A stretch of DNA of 9,714 bases from Candidatus Fermentithermobacillaceae bacterium (GTDB lineage Bacteria; Bacillota; Sulfobacillia; Fermentithermobacillales; Fermentithermobacillaceae): positions 1 to 9,714 of the forward strand of contig DUTL01000151.1 in the NCBI GenBank assembly GCA_012842105.1, given 5' to 3'. Below the pieces are notes generated by a model. It was given only the letters and a program-made list of their open reading frames with translations, was not told the DNA's origin and did no database searches. Numbering within the stretch: position 1 is the stretch's first letter; each line of letters opens with the position of its first letter. Both the position numbers and the translations under genes were made by a program. This document shows, piece after piece, positions 5,235-9,714 of this stretch.

Positions 5235-5852
5235 TTACTTGCGTATCACTACCCTGGTTTTTTCAGGTATGTTGTCATGTATCCACTTGGCGTCTTCTGT
5301 GCTGAGACGTACACATCCATGCGACACGGGCTGGCCGAGCTTTTCCGCTTCTTCCTGGATGACTTGCCTGTCTTTGTCCATGGCCACTGAATGGAACAAG
5401 TAGACTCCCCAGCCTTTGAATGATACCCAGTACTTGGCCCCCTGTTTGTACTTCTCACTGTAAAACCATGTGCCCCGGTTCTGAATCTCAAATGTGCCCA
5501 GCGGCGTTTCATGCCCTTCCCTACCTGTAGATGCAACCATTTGCTTGATGGCCTTTTCGCCGTTCATGATTCTTACCAGCTGCTCCGTAACATCCACTTC
5601 AATGAAGATATCTGCGAAATCTCCCGTAAGCCTGGTATCTGGGTTGGTACTTGGGTTTACATCTGCTGCCTCCCGGGCTAGAGCAACCGGATTATGGTCT
5701 GCGGTTATCCCCCATTCAGCACCCGAAGATTCAAGTTCAAGATCCATGATTCGCAAAACAAGACGTGGCAGAACCACTCTGCCAAACAGAAATCCGGCAA
5801 TAGTGACTGCAAGCAGCACTAATATTAGGACAATAACCTCACGGCGAGACAT
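5235..5852 (-). CDS. L,D-transpeptidase (YkuD domain), membrane-anchored
   Basis: YkuD enzymes use an active-site cysteine to make or exchange peptidoglycan cross-links at L,D centres, or attach proteins to the wall, outside the membrane. The 205 residues show an N-terminal membrane anchor (about 6-28, with no cleavage motif seen), a linker, and the catalytic domain from about residue 80. The motif is complete: STGREGHETPLGTFEI (108-123), H154 in LFHS, then SHGCVRL (177-183) with catalytic C180 and H178. The start is ATG 5852-5850, five bases after AAGGAGG; the longer frame to 5900 would add 16 residues ahead of that site. A likely sigma-A promoter lies at 5992-5964. No obvious terminator follows, so some transcription may continue into the DegV gene. 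In spore formers such enzymes act in vegetative or spore wall remodelling; which one applies here cannot be told. Confidence 0.93.
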   Translation of the reverse strand: MSRREVIVLILVLLAVTIAGFLFGRVVLPRLVLRIMDLELESSGAEWGITADHNPVALAREAADVNPSTNPDTRLTGDFADIFIEVDVTEQLVRIMNGEKAIKQMVASTGREGHETPLGTFEIQNRGTWFYSEKYKQGAKYWVSFKGWGVYLFHSVAMDKDRQVIQEEAEKLGQPVSHGCVRLSTEDAKWIHDNIPEKTRVVIRK

Positions 5853-5963
5853 AAGAACCTCCTTGAACCTCCGGACGCCAGCGCACTGCAATTGAGCCAT
5901 GGCCCACGCTTTGAACCTGAACCCGAAAAATCAACTTAAGGCTCAGCCACCGTTGTTAAGACC

Positions 5964-5992
5964 ATTATATGCTGTCTTGCACCAACCTACAA
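5964..5992 (-). promoter_or_regulatory. sigma-A promoter of the L,D-transpeptidase gene
   Basis: On the minus strand TTGTAG (5992-5987) and a perfect TATAAT (5969-5964) are separated by 17 bases. The -35 box is half-matched. Transcription would begin near 5957, giving a leader of roughly 100 bases. Upstream, 5993-6338 shows no supported gene on either strand, no clear terminator, and no RNA gene that I can recognise. Confidence 0.55.
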
Positions 5993-6338
5993 TTGCCAAG
6001 TCAAGAGTTCCCGAGCGCAAACTCAACATTCCCGAATCCAAATGCTATTAACTCTGCCCTGCTGCTGATTCCACGTTAAAGCGGGTTCAGCTACCATTTT
6101 ACCGCGCTTAACACCGTGAGTTACACTTTCCATCATGAAGGCAATGAGCAACCCGTAAGCTTCCAGGTAAACAGCAAGTGGCCTGTGCAACCATACCTAT
6201 CCCGCAACGAGTACCCAGGTGAAGTTGTTTTACGTTTCAGCAGGCTTGCTTGATTCTTCCCTGATGGCCCTGGCCTCTTTCATCAGCCATGTGTCTGCAC
6301 TCGAAATGACATCACCTTGTTTTACACACACTCGCAAA

Positions 6339-6381
6339 TGAAACGCTAAGTGAAACGTTTAGGACCGTCCCCAACGTTTCA
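6339..6381. repeat. REP-like inverted repeat overlapping the oppF stop codon
   Basis: TGAAACGTT (6351-6359) and AACGTTTCA (6373-6381) form a perfect nine-base inverted repeat around a 13-base spacer that itself holds GGAC-C-GTCC. A third TGAAACG lies at 6339-6345 and a CGTTTCAG copy at 6233-6240. On the minus strand the core reads GGGGACGGTCC, a style of motif I associate with REP sequences mobilised by RAYT transposases; that link is inference. The last three bases are the TGA stop of oppF. There is no U tract, so it is not a standard terminator, but it could fold as an mRNA 3' end. Confidence 0.5.
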
Positions 6382-7407
6382 GCCGGCCAGGTGGCATGCG
6401 ACGAAATGTCCTTTTCCCGCTTCTCTCCACTCCGGCCTGGCGTCCTTGCATATGTCCTGGCAATATGAACACCTAGTGTGGAAACTGCACCCTGACGGTG
6501 GCTCCAGGGAACTAGGGACGTCGCCTTCAAGCACTATCCGTTCTTTTTCGTGGTCCGGATCAGGCACTGGAATTGCTGAGAGAAGCGCCTGTGTATACGG
6601 ATGCTTTGGCGATGAGTATAGGGTTTCGCTGTCTGTGAGCTCAACAAGCCGTCCGAGGTACATGACACCTACGCGGTCGGAAATATGCTGCACCACGCTC
6701 AAATTATGAGCTATGAAAACATACGTAAGTTGAAATTCATCCTGAAGGTCATTGAGCAAGTTCAGAATCTGGGATTGAATCGATACGTCCAGGGCCGAAA
6801 CGGGCTCGTCACAGATGATCAGTTTTGGCCTTAACGCAAGGGCTCTGGCGATTCCTATTCGCTGCCGTTGTCCGCCTGAGAACTCATGAGGGTACCTTCT
6901 GGCGTGATACGGGCTTAACCCCACAACCTTCAGAAGTTCCTCAACCCTTTCGTGCCTTTCCCGCCCTGACGCAATACCGTGAATGATGAAAGCTTCTCCT
7001 ACTATGTCTCCCACTGTCATTCTGGGGTTAAGCGAACCGTAAGGGTCCTGGAAGATGATCTGCATTTCCCTGCGCAGAATTCTGAGTTGCTCTGCGTCCA
7101 TCTCGAAAACGTCCTTGCCTTCGAAAAACACAGAGCCGGAAGTAGGTTCCTCCAGCCTCAATATGCACTTGCCTGTAGTGGTTTTTCCACAGCCGCTTTC
7201 ACCCACAAGGCCGAGAGTTTCCCCCTGGTAGACGTTGAAAGAAATGTCATCCACTGCTTTGATCCATGCCTGGACTCTGGAAAATACGCCTCCCCGCAAA
7301 GGGAAGTACTTCTTGAGATTGTGGACTTCCAGCAAAAAACTGTCATTGGTGTCCGGCCCATCATTTGCGGTATTACTTGAAGAGTTGTTCAAAGGGTTAT
7401 CCAACAT
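6379..7407 (-). CDS. oppF: oligopeptide/dipeptide ABC transporter ATP-binding protein (OppF/DppF)
   Basis: This is one of the two cytosolic ATPases that power peptide import through an OppBC-type permease. The 342 residues have an extra polar N-terminus (1-24), then a complete ABC domain: Walker A GESGCGKT (69-76), Q-loop Q120 in IIFQDPYGS, signature FSGGQRQ (176-182), Walker B LIICDEP (196-202), and H-loop H234. The C-terminal oligopeptide-transporter extension includes SPKHPYTQALLSAIP and a cysteine cluster (C307, C313, C320, C338, plus an extra C316). The family domain assignment is firm; substrate (oligopeptide, dipeptide or another solute such as nickel) is not. The start is ATG 7407, with AGAGGTG just upstream inside oppD. 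The two genes overlap by 11 bases, so translation is probably coupled. The stop codon lies in a REP-like inverted repeat. Confidence 0.96.
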   Translation of the reverse strand: MLDNPLNNSSSNTANDGPDTNDSFLLEVHNLKKYFPLRGGVFSRVQAWIKAVDDISFNVYQGETLGLVGESGCGKTTTGKCILRLEEPTSGSVFFEGKDVFEMDAEQLRILRREMQIIFQDPYGSLNPRMTVGDIVGEAFIIHGIASGRERHERVEELLKVVGLSPYHARRYPHEFSGGQRQRIGIARALALRPKLIICDEPVSALDVSIQSQILNLLNDLQDEFQLTYVFIAHNLSVVQHISDRVGVMYLGRLVELTDSETLYSSPKHPYTQALLSAIPVPDPDHEKERIVLEGDVPSSLEPPSGCSFHTRCSYCQDICKDARPEWREAGKGHFVACHLAG

Positions 7408-8437
7408 GGTTCACCTCTTCCTCTTGACTGGTGTCATCTTCAACCAAGGGGTAAAAGCACCGTACCCTATGCCCGGGCGAAAGTTCGCTTACACTAGGTT
7501 CTTCTTTACGGCACCTATCAGTAGCAAATCTGCAACGGCCACGGAATTTGCACCCTTCAGGCATGAACATGGGGTTGGGTACAACCCCGGGAATAACATG
7601 AAGCCTGCGTGCCTTTCTCCCCAATTTTGGAATTGATCTCAGGAGGGCATGGGTGTATGGGTGCATAGGGTTGTGGAAGATCTCCCGTACGGAACCTTCC
7701 TCAACAATTCGCCCGAGATACATCACAACCACTCTCTCAGCCATTTCTGCGACAACTCCGAGATCGTGGGTAATAAGCATAATAGCAGTGCCGAACCGGT
7801 CACGTACACCTCTCATGACTTCAAGAATTTGAGCTTGTATGGTGACGTCAAGTGCGGTAGTAGGCTCATCTGCAATCAACAGTCTTGGGTCACAGGCCAG
7901 GGCCATTGCAATCATTGCCCGCTGGCGCATTCCGCCTGATAGTTCGTGAGGATACTGTTTCACTCTTTCTTCAGGTTCCGGAATGCCCACAGACGCCAAA
8001 AGAGAGATTGCCCTTTCCAGAGCCTTCTCTTTGGTATAGTTCCGGTGGAATTCCAGCACTTCTCCAATTTGGTTCCCTATAGTGTATACAGGGTTCAAAC
8101 TGGTCATAGGTTCCTGAAATATCATGGAGATCTTGTCCCCTCTGATGCTCCGCATCTCTTCCGGCGATTTCAGGAGCAGATCCTCTCCTTCAAATATGAC
8201 CTCGCCACCCTCAATCTTTCCCGGCGGATATGGAATCAGCCCCATTACTGAAAGCGCGGTAACACTCTTGCCACATCCGGACTCTCCCACTACTCCAACG
8301 GTTTCACCGGGCCTTATTCCAAAGGATACACCGTCAACTGCTGGAACCACTCCGTCAAACGTATAAAACGTGGTCTTCAAATCCCTGATGTCAAGGAGAT
8401 ACCGGCTTCTTTCATATACGTTTTCCTCCATGTTCAT
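7397..8437 (-). CDS. oppD: oligopeptide/dipeptide ABC transporter ATP-binding protein (OppD/DppD)
   Basis: This is the partner ATPase of OppF in a peptide importer. The 346 residues carry Walker A GESGCGKS (51-58), Q-loop Q108 in IFQEPMTSLNP, signature LSGGMRQR (166-173), Walker B LLIADEP (186-192), and H-loop H224. The C-terminal domain has HPYTHALLRSIP and the four-cysteine pattern C296, C302, C309, C327, known in the family to hold an iron-sulfur cluster in at least one characterised DppD. The DEPTTALDV and SGGMRQR variants are those typical of the D subunit. The start is ATG 8437-8435, seven bases after AGGGGG (8450-8445), which touches the stop of the upstream 72-residue gene. A second ATG at 8431 would remove only two residues. 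The end overlaps oppF by 11 bases. Permease and substrate-binding genes are not in the window and may lie beyond the right edge. Confidence 0.96.
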   Translation of the reverse strand: MNMEENVYERSRYLLDIRDLKTTFYTFDGVVPAVDGVSFGIRPGETVGVVGESGCGKSVTALSVMGLIPYPPGKIEGGEVIFEGEDLLLKSPEEMRSIRGDKISMIFQEPMTSLNPVYTIGNQIGEVLEFHRNYTKEKALERAISLLASVGIPEPEERVKQYPHELSGGMRQRAMIAMALACDPRLLIADEPTTALDVTIQAQILEVMRGVRDRFGTAIMLITHDLGVVAEMAERVVVMYLGRIVEEGSVREIFHNPMHPYTHALLRSIPKLGRKARRLHVIPGVVPNPMFMPEGCKFRGRCRFATDRCRKEEPSVSELSPGHRVRCFYPLVEDDTSQEEEVNHVG

Positions 8438-8449
8438 TTGCGCGCCCCC

Positions 8450-8668
8450 TTACCGGTTTCTCTTTTCTACAACTCGATTCTGAAAAAGCCCAAGCAGGGC
8501 AATACAAACCAGGAACACTGCCTTTACTGCAACTGTAAACCGGCTGTGCAACTCACCGGTAGACTCAAATGGAATTCCCTGTCTGGCAATAGATATAAAG
8601 GCCGCAGCCAAAATCACGCCTGCCAGGGCAAACAGAAAAACGGGCCACCTGGAACCCTGTCTTCTCAA
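8450..8668 (-). CDS. small two-span membrane protein, unidentified
   Basis: The 72 residues have two hydrophobic segments, about 8-28 (WPVFLFALAGVILAAAFISI) and 44-62 (FTVAVKAVFLVCIALLGLF), and arginine-rich ends (MRRQGSR and RVVEKRNR), consistent with a hairpin in the membrane with both ends inside. I do not recognise a family. It is judged real because its TTG start (8668-8666) overlaps the TGA stop of the upstream gene, a purine-rich GGGGTGGG precedes it, and its stop touches the oppD ribosome binding site, so it fits the operon exactly. It might be an accessory part of the transporter or of the neighbouring membrane protein. There is no recognised catalytic residue. Confidence 0.65.
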   Translation of the reverse strand: MRRQGSRWPVFLFALAGVILAAAFISIARQGIPFESTGELHSRFTVAVKAVFLVCIALLGLFQNRVVEKRNR

Positions 8669-9714
8669 ACTAAACCCACCCCTTTCAGTATGATAGAAAA
8701 CAGGCTATCGAAAAACACAAATAGCCCTCCGGCCAGGGCAGTGGGCAAAAGATCCTTTGGATGAGACAAAGATTGAATGTCCAGGCAAATAGCGGCAACT
8801 GATGCAAGCCCAAAAGATAGCCAGCTTAGGCTATGCGGAAGAACCGGAGCAAAGAGGTAATACCACGCCCCGGGCTTCTTCATCACAAAAACCACACCGA
8901 AAAGAAACAGCAACCTTAATGCAACTCCGGTGGCTGTTTCAGAGAATATATTGAGCCTGTCTGCAGCCATAGTCAGGCCCACCCCTACGGCCAGGCTGGG
9001 AACCGCCAGAAAAGCGACTGACAAAGCTGCAGCCAGGGCTGTAACAAGCCTGAATAACCCGTCCTGGACCGGATTCTCCAGGTCTAGCCCGAGGTAGTAC
9101 GCCCATCCGGGTTCTACAGGGTCAAGGCTTGAAACCCCTTGCAGCAGCATATCTCCTTCAGCGAGGTAAACTTGATACAAAATCCCTCTGGTGCCGTCCT
9201 CAAACACAAATACTTCCGGGTAGAGACACTCCTTTGACAAGAGAGTGGCTGCTCCATAAGATAGCAATACAGGCTTTGTCTCTTGCCCAGGTGAATCATC
9301 ACCTTCTATGCTGCCGGAACCTTCTGCGTTGCCTGAAGCCTGGTTGTTAGCCGGTTCTTCTGAATTGCCGGTTACATCATGAAAGGCTGCGGGAATTTGC
9401 ACCAAAGCATGGTGAACCTGAAACTTTCCGTCGCGGTTATCAGACCATACTATGGCAATACTGCCATCGGCAAAAACGGCTGACGGCGCTACCACGTGGC
9501 CTTCGCCCTGAGTAATACTGACGGGTTCCATCAGCCGGTGGCCATCACTGTTGACAATGGCATATACAATAAACGGACGCCTTACGGATCCCTTGTGCAC
9601 CCTGCCCTGGGTAAAAATCAAGTGGCAAAGGCCGTCTTCCGCAACCAGAGGCGCTATGCCTCGAAGGTCTGTGGCTGCAGTCTGCAGGATTTGAATCGCA
9701 GGTTTTGGATCACA
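8665..9714 (-). CDS. membrane protein with propeller-like repeats, 5' end beyond window
   Basis: The frame stays open to the right edge, so the first part is missing; 349 residues are visible. The N-terminal half has three similar repeats with the pattern P-x-V-x-x-D-G followed by a beta strand: IAPLVAEDGLCHLIFTQ, APSAVFADGSIAIVWSDNRD, and YPEVFVFEDGTRGILYQVY. The WSDNRDG form is typical of BNR/sialidase-like beta-propeller blades. A low-complexity linker of about 33 residues rich in S, G, E, N and D (visible residues 115-147) splits the second and third repeats. The C-terminal 130 residues hold about four membrane segments (near 221-251, 263-278, 283-313, 321-344). I infer an extracytoplasmic sensor or binding domain on a membrane anchor. 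It is the first visible gene of the opp operon and overlaps the next gene by four bases. I know no named family of this architecture. Confidence 0.8.
   Translation of the reverse strand, partial: CDPKPAIQILQTAATDLRGIAPLVAEDGLCHLIFTQGRVHKGSVRRPFIVYAIVNSDGHRLMEPVSITQGEGHVVAPSAVFADGSIAIVWSDNRDGKFQVHHALVQIPAAFHDVTGNSEEPANNQASGNAEGSGSIEGDDSPGQETKPVLLSYGAATLLSKECLYPEVFVFEDGTRGILYQVYLAEGDMLLQGVSSLDPVEPGWAYYLGLDLENPVQDGLFRLVTALAAALSVAFLAVPSLAVGVGLTMAADRLNIFSETATGVALRLLFLFGVVFVMKKPGAWYYLFAPVLPHSLSWLSFGLASVAAICLDIQSLSHPKDLLPTALAGGLFVFFDSLFSIILKGVGLV

Noticed and set aside
6979..7636. Plus-strand open frames of about 133 residues across oppF and oppD
   Set aside because: They are antisense to clear ABC ATPase genes and have no family resemblance; open by codon bias of the true strand.
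1..9714. CRISPR array, tRNA or rRNA genes, phage or defence genes
   Set aside because: No regularly spaced repeats, no tRNA-like cloverleaf with the TTCGANTC arm, and no nuclease, integrase or defence family recognised on either strand.

Overview
The window looks like chromosomal DNA from a motile, sigma-D (sigma-28) and CsrA-using Bacillota bacterium, probably of the Clostridia / Desulfotomaculum-Moorella type. The reasons are strong AAGGAGG-type ribosome binding sites, frequent TTG and GTG starts, a DUF421 (YetF-type) plus DUF4363 gene pair typical of spore-forming Bacillota, a DegV-family lipid-binding protein, and a flagellin whose leader carries a CsrA-type double hairpin. This placement is inference from gene content; no ribosomal RNA or marker gene is present.

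Layout. Positions 1-361 hold a possible 3' end of a plus-strand gene and a strong plus-strand terminator (248-284) facing the flagellin gene. The minus-strand motility block (362-2349) reads right to left: a sigma-28-like promoter (2349-2322), an intrinsic terminator hairpin directly behind it (2301-2274), a short glycosyltransferase-like gene that stops after its N-terminal domain (2231-1524), about 300 bases of regulatory DNA with two palindromes and a weaker sigma-28-like promoter, a two-hairpin CsrA-type leader (1227-1190), and flagellin (1183-362) with a TTG start. Positions 2350-2666 have no convincing gene. A plus-strand operon then encodes a DUF421 membrane protein and a DUF4363 protein (2667-3960).

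A minus-strand block follows: a DegV-family protein (5045-4191) and an L,D-transpeptidase (5852-5235), each with a recognisable sigma-A promoter. Positions 5993-6338 hold no supported gene. A REP-like inverted repeat (6339-6381) runs into the stop codon of the next gene. The right third is one tightly packed minus-strand operon: a membrane protein with three propeller-like repeats (cut by the window edge), a 72-residue membrane protein, and the oligopeptide/dipeptide ABC transporter ATPases OppD and OppF. Three of its junctions overlap or nearly touch.

The genes do not form one pathway. They form a flagellin/flagellin-modification locus, a cell-envelope pair, two single-gene envelope/lipid functions, and part of a peptide transporter. 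The most informative signals are regulatory: paired AAGGAN-loop hairpins that place a GGA in the flagellin Shine-Dalgarno sequence, and a flagellar promoter that runs straight into a terminator. No new defence or mobile system was found. The least explained protein is the propeller/membrane protein at the right edge.
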